64,000 nucleotides of DNA, taken from the NCBI RefSeq assembly GCF_008000895.1, contig NZ_CP042823.1, positions 806,001 through 870,000 on the forward strand, in the 5' to 3' direction. Under the pieces are notes generated by a model that had not been told where the DNA came from, did not search any database, and saw only the letters and a list, made by a program, of their open reading frames with translations. Source of the DNA: Methylobacterium sp. WL1. GTDB taxonomy: Bacteria; Pseudomonadota; Alphaproteobacteria; Rhizobiales; Beijerinckiaceae. Of the stretch, positions 41,319 to 49,077 are shown one piece after another. The translations under genes were made by a program, and so were the position numbers. The number at the start of each line of letters is the position of its first letter. Positions within the stretch are counted from its first letter, which is position 1.

Positions 41319-41921
41319 ATGCGCATCATTCTGCTCGGCCCCCCCGGCGCGGGGAAGGGAACGCAATCCGAGCGGATCGTCGAGCGCTTCGGCATCCCGC
41401 AGCTCTCGACCGGGGACATGCTGCGCGCCGCGGTCGCCGCCGGCACGCCGGTGGGCCTCGAGGCCAAGGCCGTGATGGAATCGGGTGGCCTCGTCTCCGA
41501 CCGGATCGTGGTCGGGATCGTTGCCGACCGGATCGAGGAACCCGACGCGAAGCGCGGCTTCATCCTGGACGGTTTCCCCCGCACTGTGGCCCAGGCCGAG
41601 GCGCTGGCAACCATGCTGTCCGGCAAGGACATGAACCTGTCCGCGGTCGTCGAGCTCAAGGTCGACGAGGACGCGCTGGTCGGGCGCATCCAGAAGCGGG
41701 CGGCGGAGACGCTCGCGCGCGGGCAGGCGGTGCGCAAGGACGACACCCCCGAGGTGTTCAAGCAGCGCCTGGAGGCCTACCGGGCCCTGACCGCGCCGCT
41801 TTCGGACTACTACGCCAAGACCGGTTTGCTCCACACCGTCGATGGCATGCAGCCGATCGATACCGTGACCACGGAGATCATGGCGGTGCTGGAGCCGCAC
41901 GCGGAACGTGTGGAGTCCTGA
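41319..41921 (+). CDS. adk: Adenylate kinase (short form)
   Basis: 200 residues. The P loop is [10 protein letters not shown], then [10 protein letters not shown] and [13 protein letters not shown]. The LID domain is the short type ([18 protein letters not shown]), without zinc Cys residues, typical of alphaproteobacteria. The enzyme interconverts ATP+AMP and 2 ADP. It lies 170 bases after secY. The next 180 bases to the glycosyltransferase contain no supported gene; normally rpsM follows directly. Confidence 0.97.
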   Translation: MRIILLGPPGAGKGTQSERIVERFGIPQLSTGDMLRAAVAAGTPVGLEAKAVMESGGLVSDRIVVGIVADRIEEPDAKRGFILDGFPRTVAQAEALATMLSGKDMNLSAVVELKVDEDALVGRIQKRAAETLARGQAVRKDDTPEVFKQRLEAYRALTAPLSDYYAKTGLLHTVDGMQPIDTVTTEIMAVLEPHAERVES

Positions 41922-42103
41922 CCAAGACCGCCGGCACGCCGCATCATTCGGCGGCCGGCCTTGTGATGAATTCGAAGCGCGCGAAGCCGACGCTCAAGCA
42001 GCGGGCTGAGAGTGGTTCGATCCACGTTCGGTGGCGTAGACCTTAGGTTGGCGCAACGGCGATGATCGGCGATGGCGTCAGCGCCGTCGTTCTTTCAGGA
42101 AGA

Positions 42104-43447
42104 TCACAGTTCTTCGACGGTACGGAGCGTGTGCGGCTCCGTGTTCGGAGCGAGCCGCGAAGAATCTTGGATGCCATCGGCGCCGACGCGAAGCGGGGCG
42201 TGGGGGTATATCCGGCCCGCAGGTAAATCGTTTCGAGCAGCTTGCCGGCATCCCTCTCGATCCCCATCGAGCCATGCCAGCGCACGGGCTAGGTGGTCTG
42301 GATCGAGGACGTAATCCGATTGCGCCGGCCGACCCGGATCGAGGGCCTTGCCGTAGCAGACGCCGTAGCGATGACCGCGCGCCGCTGCGAGGTCGAGATA
42401 ATACGGATCGGTGAACGTTTCCGGGGCGAAGTATAGAATGCGCGTCCCTGGCGCGCAGAACAGCGTGTTCACCATCGCGGCGCCCATGCAGCCGACGACG
42501 CGCTCTGCACACGCGAAGGTCGCGGCCTGCTCCCGCGCTGAGATCCCCTCGGGATCGATCGGCTGGTAGCCGCGGGCCTGCAGGGTCCTGCAGAGGTCCA
42601 CCCATCCGATCGGCACCCGGCCGCGATCACGTCGGCGAATCACGAACAAACGGGTCGGACGGCGCGGGGGCGATCGCCACCATCGCCGGTCCAGGCGACG
42701 CTTCATCGCGATGGCCCGAACGGAAAGGTCTGCGAGAGCCTGGGGATGCTTCGGGCCAGGCAGACCAGCCACCGGCGAGGCAAAGTAGAGGTCCGCCGCC
42801 CGGTAAGTCGTATCCGGTCGCAGCAACCGAATCGTGACGTCCCGGCGTCCGAGCAAGCCCCGGAGAAGCTCGATCCGCATCCTGTCGGTCGCCGGGACGA
42901 AACCGTGCAGCAACAGGCAGATGGGTCTGCGGAGACCGGACAGGCAGTCCACTGCCAGGAGGCGCGGCAGGTCTTCGGCCAGCCAATGTCCCCAGTTGAA
43001 GGTCCCGGAGGATGTCAGCAGGAGATAAGCGCAGGTCTTCGGAAGGGTCGTGGTCGGCCCGCTGGCTCCCGGTTGCGGGGGCGTGACGAGATCGGAGGGA
43101 CGGAAAGTCTCGAACAGGAGCAGCGTTTCCCCATCGCGTGAGACCGTGATGCTCCGGTCGCAGATGCTCGCATTGTCGATCCGAACCAAAACACAGGCCG
43201 GTGCGACCGCTTGGACGCCGCCAACGAAGGCGAAAGCCCGATCCAGATTCGGCCGGAGGGCGGGATCGGCGAAGATCGCGTCCGGATCGAGAGTGCGGGT
43301 GTAGCAGGCCGGATCGTAGAGATTCGCGACGGAAACGATCTCCGGGGCCGGCGTTGCGTGCAGTCGATGCAGCATATCCAGATCACCCGGAAAGCCGCCC
43401 GACGCATAGATCGATGGATCGCAGGAAATGTAGCGCGATGCGCACAT
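42104..43447 (-). CDS. Glycosyltransferase family 61 protein
   Basis: 447 residues, no signal peptide. Motifs of the family 61 (DUF563) catalytic domain are present: FNWGHWLAEDLPRLLAVDCL, RRPTRLFVIRRRDRGRVPIG, and ERVVGCMGAAMVNTLFCAPG with TRILYFAPETF. Members transfer xylose or other sugars, and bacterial ones sit in polysaccharide loci. Here the gene stands alone and antisense between adk and rpsM, inside the ribosomal cluster. GC is a little lower and its upstream flank is AT-rich, suggesting insertion. The sugar and acceptor are unknown. Confidence 0.8.
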   Translation of the reverse strand: MCASRYISCDPSIYASGGFPGDLDMLHRLHATPAPEIVSVANLYDPACYTRTLDPDAIFADPALRPNLDRAFAFVGGVQAVAPACVLVRIDNASICDRSITVSRDGETLLLFETFRPSDLVTPPQPGASGPTTTLPKTCAYLLLTSSGTFNWGHWLAEDLPRLLAVDCLSGLRRPICLLLHGFVPATDRMRIELLRGLLGRRDVTIRLLRPDTTYRAADLYFASPVAGLPGPKHPQALADLSVRAIAMKRRLDRRWWRSPPRRPTRLFVIRRRDRGRVPIGWVDLCRTLQARGYQPIDPEGISAREQAATFACAERVVGCMGAAMVNTLFCAPGTRILYFAPETFTDPYYLDLAAARGHRYGVCYGKALDPGRPAQSDYVLDPDHLARALAWLDGDREGCRQAARNDLPAGRIYPHAPLRVGADGIQDSSRLAPNTEPHTLRTVEEL

Positions 43448-44131
43448 GGACTCATGCGGATTACTCCGCTCGTCGCCAAAGATATTTTATGTGAAACTCT
43501 GATTCTTCCCAAGGTCAAGCAGGATTCACGCAGCGTGGCACCGCTGGAAGTCATTCCGCGCGAGCCTAATTGATCGACATCAATTCATACCTTGGATCAG
43601 TATATCGTATTAAAACATGAACTATTTCTTACATTTGCGGCTTAAGGTGGATATATGATCAAAAAGCGAGTTCTGATCTTGCGAACCGCGAGGAGAGAGC
43701 ATGCAAAAACTCAAACCGGTGATCACAGAAATCTTGGTGGTGCTGAGACCGTAGGCCGAGCGCGGCCCCTCCTGCCGCAAACGCCAGCATGCCGCATGCA
43801 TTCGGATGCCGGCCGCTACCGGAGGACACATCCGTCAGTTCCATCTTGCGCCACGATCCTGCGCGCGGCGAGAAACCAGCAGGCGACACTCGCGGGGTGG
43901 CATCGACGGGCCGACCGGCCCTGCGGCGCGTTGCGTCGGTCCCATGGGGCCGGCACCGAACGCGGTCCCATTACACAGCCCGGCATGCGCTTGGTCGCTC
44001 GACCGGATGTGCGAGATCTGATCGCCCGGTCGTGGGACGCCGTCTCGAACGACGAATCGCCCGGGATCGGAGCGTGCGGTGAACCATAGGCGCAGCCGGA
44101 GGTTGATGGCGAAACACGATCGGGAGTCCCG
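43448..44131. other. Long spacer with low-GC patch and a possible mini-gene
   Basis: About 680 bases. 43560-43665 is AT-rich. A frame of 144 codons on the plus strand (43655-44089) has no domain and changes character along its length; I do not accept it. One 17-codon frame with a strong ribosome binding site (43701-43754) is listed separately. The rest shows nothing. Confidence 0.5.
43701..43754 (+). CDS. Possible degenerate PqqA-like mini-peptide
   Basis: A 17-residue frame, MQKLKPVITEILVVLRP, begins 3 bases after AGGAGAGAG, an excellent binding site. The part KPVITEILV resembles the front of PqqA, the peptide precursor of pyrroloquinoline quinone (for comparison PIVSEICVG in a Methylobacterium PqqA, from memory). 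It stops before the E-x3-Y pair that PqqE cross-links, so it could not give PQQ. A one-base insertion would restore VGAE but no Tyr. It could be a decayed paralogue, a leader peptide, or chance. Confidence 0.35.
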   Translation: MQKLKPVITEILVVLRP

Positions 44132-44362
44132 ATGACCGCCCTCCGTATCCCCGCAAGCCTTCTGCTTCTGGCCGTGGTGCTGGCGCCCCTCCCGGTCGCG
44201 GCGCAGAGCCCCGCGCAATCCTTCGTCTACGGGGAGAAGCGTTTCCGGCATGCGTGTCGGCCGCCTCTCAAGTATGCGGCGGGTGCGTGCGTCCGCCGCT
44301 GCCCGGCCGGCTACCAGACGATGGGCGGTTATTGCCGGTACCGAAGCCAGCGATTCCGTTGA
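44132..44362 (+). CDS. Small exported Cys-containing protein
   Basis: 76 residues. A signal peptide (about 1-24, with LLLLAVVLAPLPVAAQS) is followed by a basic mature part of about 50 residues with four Cys in CRPPLKYAAGACVRRCPAGY and GGYCRYRSQRF, probably two disulphides. GGGAGTCCCG precedes the ATG. Function is unknown; similar short C-P-A-G-Y proteins are common as unknowns in Methylobacterium-like genomes, which is recollection rather than a search. Confidence 0.65.
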   Translation: MTALRIPASLLLLAVVLAPLPVAAQSPAQSFVYGEKRFRHACRPPLKYAAGACVRRCPAGYQTMGGYCRYRSQRFR

Positions 44363-44372
44363 CGCGGCGGCG

Positions 44373-44735
44373 TCAGCGATCCCCAGGCCCCTCCGCCCGC
44401 AACGCTCCAAAGAAATTGACGATGTCCATCGGCAGCGCGCGGCGTCCGAATAGACGGGTGGGATTGCCGTCGGTGCGGTCGTCGCGCAGTTCGACCATCG
44501 CGGTCATGCTGTTGTAGCGGAACACCATCCGGCGGCCCGCGAAGGTCGCCCAGAGCTGGCCGGGACCGTCATCCTCGGTTTGGAGTGCGATGGTACCGGG
44601 CTGGGCCTCGGTGAGGATGCCACCGACGACCGCAAGGATCACCGGGACGACTTCCTCGGCATTCTCTTCGGCGGCCCGAAGGACCGAGTCTGCGAAAGCC
44701 CGCAGGGTGGCGCCGTCGCTGGTCAGAACCGACAT
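44373..44735 (-). CDS. Hypothetical protein
   Basis: 120 residues from MSVLTSDGATLRAFADSVL (ATG at 44735), after AGGGAGCACAG. A helical N terminus with ILAVVGGILTEAQPGTIALQ is followed by a beta-rich part with GQLWATFAGRRMVFRYNSMT and VELRDDRTDG. No signal peptide. I do not recognise the family. It is antisense to rpsM, diverging from it, with 251 bases between that contain the rpsM promoter. Confidence 0.6.
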   Translation of the reverse strand: MSVLTSDGATLRAFADSVLRAAEENAEEVVPVILAVVGGILTEAQPGTIALQTEDDGPGQLWATFAGRRMVFRYNSMTAMVELRDDRTDGNPTRLFGRRALPMDIVNFFGALRAEGPGDR

Positions 44736-44807
44736 CTGTGCTCCCTCGGTGACCCTGGCATGGTCCGCGCGCGACGCATGGAAGCGCGGCCGATCGTTCA
44801 CCAGTCG

Positions 44808-44836
44808 TTGACATCTGGGCCCGCGCACGCTAGCAG
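44808..44836 (+). promoter_or_regulatory. Strong candidate promoter of rpsM-rpsK-rpoA-rplQ
   Basis: A perfect -35 TTGACA (44808-44813), 17 bases, then TAGCAG (44831-44836) as -10. The start would be near 44843, about 145 bases before rpsM. It explains how the alpha genes stay transcribed despite the insertion after adk. Confidence 0.6.
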
Positions 44837-44986
44837 GCCCTCCTTCGTCCAATCGATCGCTGGTCCGAGGTGCCCTGTCCAGGGCCGCCCCAGGGCCACG
44901 TTGTCGTTTGGCGCGCGCAGGGGCCGGCCTCCACCGGACGCGCGCGATCAACGCCCGCATCGCCGGGCCTCAGATGGAGCGTGATC

Positions 44987-45355
44987 ATGGCCCGTATCGC
45001 AGGCGTCAACATCCCGACCAACAAGCGCGTCGTCATCGCGCTCCAGTACATCCACGGCATCGGCTCTAAGAAGGCCGAGGAAATCACCCAGAAGGTGAAC
45101 ATCCCCGCCGAGCGTCGCGTGAACCAGCTCACCGACGCCGAGGTGCTGCAGATCCGCGAGACGATCGACCGCGACTACATCGTCGAGGGCGACCTGCGCC
45201 GCGAAGTTTCGATGAACATCAAGCGCCTGATGGATCTTGGCGCCTATCGCGGTCTGCGTCACCGCAAGCAGCTGCCGGTCCGCGGCCAGCGCACCCATAC
45301 CAACGCCCGCACCCGCAAGGGCAAGGCGAAGCCGATCGCCGGCAAGAAGAAGTAA
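44987..45355 (+). CDS. rpsM: 30S ribosomal protein S13
   Basis: 122 residues from [19 protein letters not shown] (ATG at 44987). The helix-two-turns-helix part and the basic C-terminal tail with [20 protein letters not shown] that touches P-site tRNA are intact. Frames extending upstream are not homologous. It heads the alpha section with its own promoter. Confidence 0.97.
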   Translation: MARIAGVNIPTNKRVVIALQYIHGIGSKKAEEITQKVNIPAERRVNQLTDAEVLQIRETIDRDYIVEGDLRREVSMNIKRLMDLGAYRGLRHRKQLPVRGQRTHTNARTRKGKAKPIAGKKK

Positions 45356-45365
45356 TTCTCCACTT

Positions 45366-45392
45366 GGAAGGCCGTGCTGAGCTCGGCCTTCC
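45366..45392 (+). terminator. Hairpin between rpsM and rpsK
   Basis: Arms GGAAGGCCG (45366-45374) and CGGCCTTCC (45384-45392) around 9 bases, followed by TTCC. The gap to rpsK is 171 bases, wide for this pair, so the hairpin may attenuate or protect the rpsM end. Confidence 0.45.
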
Positions 45393-45526
45393 TTCCGTCG
45401 TGTTGGTGTCCCGCGAGGGATCCCGCATCGGGCCGGACCGCCCTTCACGGGCGCGCCGGCCGAGTCCCCAAAAGAATCCCGAGCGCCTGGAATTACGGGC
45501 GCGCTTGAAGGAAGAGTGAGACCCGA

Positions 45527-45916
45527 ATGGCCAAGGAACCGCAACGCGTCCGCCGGCGCGAACGCAAGAACATCGTGTCGGGCGTCGCCCACGTGAACGC
45601 TTCGTTCAACAACACGATGATCACCATCACGGACGCGCAGGGCAACACGATCTCGTGGTCCTCCGCCGGCGCGATGGGCTTCAAGGGCTCGCGCAAGTCG
45701 ACGCCGTACGCCGCGCAGGTTGCCGCCGAGGATGCCGCCCGCAAGGCGTCCGAGCACGGCATGCGCACCCTCGAGGTCGAGGTGTCCGGCCCGGGTTCGG
45801 GTCGTGAGTCGGCGCTGCGCGCGCTCCAGGCCGCGGGCTTCACGGTCACCTCGATCCGCGACGTGACCTCGATCCCGCACAACGGCTGCCGTCCGCGCAA
45901 GCGTCGTCGGGTCTGA
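45527..45916 (+). CDS. rpsK: 30S ribosomal protein S11
   Basis: 129 residues: [20 protein letters not shown], then [20 protein letters not shown] and the C-terminal [17 protein letters not shown]11 forms part of the platform around the E site. It is followed after 25 bases not by rpsD/rpoA but by a metallo-hydrolase gene. Confidence 0.98.
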   Translation: MAKEPQRVRRRERKNIVSGVAHVNASFNNTMITITDAQGNTISWSSAGAMGFKGSRKSTPYAAQVAAEDAARKASEHGMRTLEVEVSGPGSGRESALRALQAAGFTVTSIRDVTSIPHNGCRPRKRRRV

Positions 45917-45941
45917 ACCAGTCGGTCTGACGGAGAAGCTC

Positions 45942-46814
45942 ATGACGGGATCGAAGCCGCTTCCGGGCGTGCTGCGTTGGAACCTCGGCGACCTCACGGT
46001 CACCGCGCTCAACGACGGCTGGTTTCAGGCCAGCCTCGATCTCGTCACGGGGATCCCGAAAGACGAAGCCGGCAAGCTCCAGGTTGCGGGCTTCCGCACC
46101 GAGCAGCCCAAGATCACGCTGAACGCCTTCCTGATCACCGGTGCCGGCCGCAAGCCGGTGTTGATCGATACGGGATACGGCGACTTTGCCCCGGTGGAGA
46201 CCCTGGGGCGGCTCAGCACGGCTTTGGCGCTCACCGGCGTCAAGCTCGAGGAGATCGAAACCGTCCTGGTCACGCACCTGCATCCCGACCATGTCGGCGG
46301 GCTGGTCAAGAACGGGGCGGCCCGGTTCCCCAACGCCGAGATCGTGGTGCATGCCGACGAGGCGGCGCACTGGCTGCCGGACGACGCTCTCTCGCGGGCG
46401 CCGGACGAGGCCAAGCCGTACTTCGAAAACGCCCGAAAGGCGGTCGCGCCCTACACCAAGCGGATGCGCGAGCATCGCGGCGGTGAGGTCCTGCCGGGGA
46501 TCAGCGCGGTCCACCTGCCGGGTCATACCCCCGGGCATTGCGGTTTCCGCATCGTCTCCGGTGGACAGTCGCTGCTGATGTGGACGGACGTGGTGCACCT
46601 GCCCGCGATCCAGTTCAAGAACCCGGAGGCGGGTGTCGGATTCGACGTCGATGGCGACCAGGCGCGTGCGACGCGCAAGGCCATCATGGACGAGGTGGCG
46701 CAGGAGCGGACCTTCATCGCAGGTGCGCACCTGGAATTCCCGGCCCTCGGCTACGTGGATCGGGACGGGGCCGGGTACCGCTTCGTGCCGGCCCTCTGGG
46801 TCGGTGGCGAATAA
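45942..46814 (+). CDS. Metallo-beta-lactamase-fold hydrolase
   Basis: 290 residues. The zinc motif THLHPDHVGG is followed by the third His in LPGHTPGHCGF and the Asp in LMWTDVVHLP, and a final His in GAHLEFP. This set fits the lactonase/hydrolase branch (AttM/AiiA-like or MBL-fold esterases) rather than true beta-lactamases, and there is no signal peptide. The substrate is unknown. The gene lies in frame order between rpsK and rpoA on the same strand with GC like its neighbours, so it is probably co-transcribed with ribosomal genes, an odd setting. Confidence 0.85.
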   Translation: MTGSKPLPGVLRWNLGDLTVTALNDGWFQASLDLVTGIPKDEAGKLQVAGFRTEQPKITLNAFLITGAGRKPVLIDTGYGDFAPVETLGRLSTALALTGVKLEEIETVLVTHLHPDHVGGLVKNGAARFPNAEIVVHADEAAHWLPDDALSRAPDEAKPYFENARKAVAPYTKRMREHRGGEVLPGISAVHLPGHTPGHCGFRIVSGGQSLLMWTDVVHLPAIQFKNPEAGVGFDVDGDQARATRKAIMDEVAQERTFIAGAHLEFPALGYVDRDGAGYRFVPALWVGGE

Positions 46815-46919
46815 CAGACTTGAATTCAGGGACCGTTCGGGGCGCCAGGGGGCGGCGCCGGGCGGCCGAAGCGCGGGAACGGGTGTCGCGGATCCCGAGC
46901 ATGGACGAGAGGTAGGATC

Positions 46920-47939
46920 GTGGTCATTCAGAAGAACTGGCAGGAACTGATCAAGCCGAACAAGCTGCAGGTCTCGACCGGCGACGACCCGAAGCGGGTC
47001 GCCACCGTCGTGGCCGAGCCGCTCGAGCGCGGCTTCGGCACCACCCTGGGCAACGCCCTGCGCCGGGTGCTCCTGTCCTCGCTCCAGGGCGCGGCCGTGA
47101 CCTCGGTGCAGATCGACGGCGTGCTGCATGAGTTCTCCTCGATCCCGGGCGTCCGCGAGGACGTCACCGACATCGTCCTGAACATCAAGACCATCGCGAT
47201 CCGGTCGCAGACCGATGCGCCCAAGCGCATGACCCTGCGCAAGACCGGCCCGGGCACCGTCACGGCGGGTGACATCGGCACGGTCGGCGACATCCAGATC
47301 CTGAACCCGGAGCTGGTGATCTGCACGCTGGACGACGGCGCCGAGATCCGCATGGAGTTCACGGTCGCCACGGGCAAGGGTTACGTTCCGGCCGAGCGCA
47401 ACCGTCCAGAGGACGCGCCGATCGGCCTGATCCCGGTGGACGCGCTGTTCTCCCCGGTGACCAAGGTCAGCTACCGCGTCGAGACCACCCGCGAGGGCCA
47501 GGATCTCGACAAGGACAAGCTGACGATGACGATCGAGACCAACGGTGCCGTGGGCCCGGAAGACGCGCTGGCCTATGCCGCGCGGATCATCCAGGACCAG
47601 CTGCAGGTCTTCGTGAACTTCGAGGATCCGCGCAAGGAAGAGGCTGCCCCGCTGGCCCCGCAGCTGCCCTTCAACCCGGCTCTGCTCAAGAAGGTCGACG
47701 AGCTGGAGCTGTCGGTCCGGTCGGCGAATTGCCTGAAGAACGACAACATCGTCTACATCGGCGACCTGATCCAGAAGTCCGAGGGCGAGATGCTGCGGAC
47801 CCCGAACTTCGGCCGCAAGTCGCTCAACGAGATCAAGGAAGTGCTGGCCGGCATGGGCCTGCACCTCGGCATGGACATCCCCGGCTGGCCGCCGGAGAAC
47901 ATCGAAGATCTCGCCAAGCGCTTCGAAGAGCATTACTGA
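46920..47939 (+). CDS. rpoA: RNA polymerase alpha subunit
   Basis: 339 residues, with a GTG start at 46920 (then [15 protein letters not shown]). The N-terminal assembly domain has [20 protein letters not shown]; the C-terminal domain (about 255-330) has [20 protein letters not shown] and [20 protein letters not shown] for UP-element and activator contact. It lies about 105 bases after the hydrolase gene and 193 before rplQ. Confidence 0.98.
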   Translation: MVIQKNWQELIKPNKLQVSTGDDPKRVATVVAEPLERGFGTTLGNALRRVLLSSLQGAAVTSVQIDGVLHEFSSIPGVREDVTDIVLNIKTIAIRSQTDAPKRMTLRKTGPGTVTAGDIGTVGDIQILNPELVICTLDDGAEIRMEFTVATGKGYVPAERNRPEDAPIGLIPVDALFSPVTKVSYRVETTREGQDLDKDKLTMTIETNGAVGPEDALAYAARIIQDQLQVFVNFEDPRKEEAAPLAPQLPFNPALLKKVDELELSVRSANCLKNDNIVYIGDLIQKSEGEMLRTPNFGRKSLNEIKEVLAGMGLHLGMDIPGWPPENIEDLAKRFEEHY

Positions 47940-48132
47940 GGCGAAGCGGCTTCGGGCCGGACTTGGCGGCGCTGTACGGTGCCGTCCGTCGGGCCTGGCC
48001 AGATACGGACCTCCGCAGGCCTGACGCGAAGTCCAAAAAATCCCGCCGCGGGGTTACGCGGATAACAACAGCCTCGATGAGGCACCCGGCCGTACCGTGG
48101 CACGGCGGCCGAGATGAGAAGGAAGCCAAATC

Positions 48133-48543
48133 ATGCGTCACGGTTATCGCGGTCGCCGCTTCAACCGCACAGCCGAGCATCGCAAGGCGATGTTCGCCAA
48201 CATGTCGGTCGCGCTGCTGAAGCACGAGCAGATCGTCACCACCCTGCCGAAGGCCAAGGACTTGCGTCCCGTGGTCGAGAAGCTCGTCACCCTGGGCCGC
48301 ATCGACAGCGTGCACACCCGCCGTCTCGCCATGGCGCAGCTGCGCGACGGCGACATGGTCAAGAAGCTCTTCGCCGTGATCGGCCCGCGCTACCAGGGCC
48401 GTCCGGGCGGCTATCTCCGCATCATGAAGGCGGGCTTCCGCAAGGGCGACAACGCCCCGCTGGCCGTGATCGAGTTCGTGGATCGCGACGTCGAGGCCCG
48501 CGGCAAGGATTCCGGTCAGGTCGAGGTCGCCGAGGCGGCCTGA
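48133..48543 (+). CDS. rplQ: 50S ribosomal protein L17
   Basis: 136 residues: [20 protein letters not shown] at the start, and [20 protein letters not shown] in the centre. L17 lies at the tunnel exit. It is the last gene of the alpha section, 193 bases after rpoA, and a terminator follows 27 bases after the stop. Confidence 0.98.
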   Translation: MRHGYRGRRFNRTAEHRKAMFANMSVALLKHEQIVTTLPKAKDLRPVVEKLVTLGRIDSVHTRRLAMAQLRDGDMVKKLFAVIGPRYQGRPGGYLRIMKAGFRKGDNAPLAVIEFVDRDVEARGKDSGQVEVAEAA

Positions 48544-48570
48544 GCGAAGCTCCAACGATCCAGCTTAAGA

Positions 48571-48603
48571 AAGCCGTCCCGGGACCGTCCGGGGCGGCTT
48601 TTT
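48571..48603 (+). terminator. Terminator after rplQ
   Basis: Twelve-base arms (48571-48582 and 48589-48600, one G-T pair) around GACCGT are followed by TTTTT counting the end of the arm. It ends the ribosomal cluster. Confidence 0.75.
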
Positions 48604-48621
48604 CGTGTTCGTGCAGAGCCC

Positions 48622-48650
48622 AAAAAAACCCGCCGGCTTGCGCCGGCGGG
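48622..48650 (-). terminator. Leftward terminator of the chemosensory region
   Basis: On the minus strand CCCGCCGGC (48650-48642), GCAA, GCCGGCGGG (48637-48629) and then seven T residues: a textbook intrinsic terminator. It faces the rplQ terminator and would end leftward transcripts from the kinase genes or the small gene at 48750. Confidence 0.75.
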
Positions 48651-48749
48651 CCTGAAGCAGGGTCTACGTTTCGAAGCGTCGCGGGAGCTCGCCCTGGCGG
48701 TCAGTGTCGGCCTGACCGGGAACTCGACCGCGCGGCAGCTTCGAAACCT

Positions 48750-48836
48750 CTATCCCTGCCGATTCTTGTTGGGTGGATCGTCCTGATCCGTGTCAGCATC
48801 GCGCCGAATGCCTGGGAAGATACCGTGATTGCTCAT
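48750..48836 (-). CDS. Small peptide gene with strong ribosome binding site
   Basis: 28 codons from an ATG at 48836, with GGAGGTG centred about 8 bases upstream. The peptide begins MSNHGIFPGIRR and ends DPPNKNRQG: hydrophilic, acidic in the centre (DADTDQDD), without membrane segment. A clear terminator lies 100 bases downstream. Binding site, length and spacing make a real gene plausible. I do not recognise the family. The spacer to the kinase gene (48837-49077) shows nothing else. Confidence 0.5.
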   Translation of the reverse strand: MSNHGIFPGIRRDADTDQDDPPNKNRQG

Positions 48837-49077
48837 GGTTCACCTCCACGATCGTAACCCGGAGCGTGACGGCTCCGTGGAGGATCAATGAGCCGGTAAC
48901 ACGGTGGTTCCCGAGAATTTCCGGCCCCCGGGCCCGGGAAGCTGCGTTCCCGGTTTCGAGAGCGGGCAGGGGCGTCGCGTTCCCAGGGGCCTGTGCGCCC
49001 CTTGCCGGACCGATCAGTCCGCCCGTGCGAGCTTCTCGAGCGTCGGCAACGCCGGCAGGGTACCCCCCCCGTCGGGT

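Noticed and set aside
43655..44089. 144-codon plus-strand frame upstream of the small exported protein
   Set aside because: No domain or consistent composition; its ATG has no ribosome binding site.
48880..48910. GGAAC sequence on the minus strand upstream of the small peptide gene
   Set aside because: No CGTT or TT at the spacing needed for a stress sigma factor promoter.
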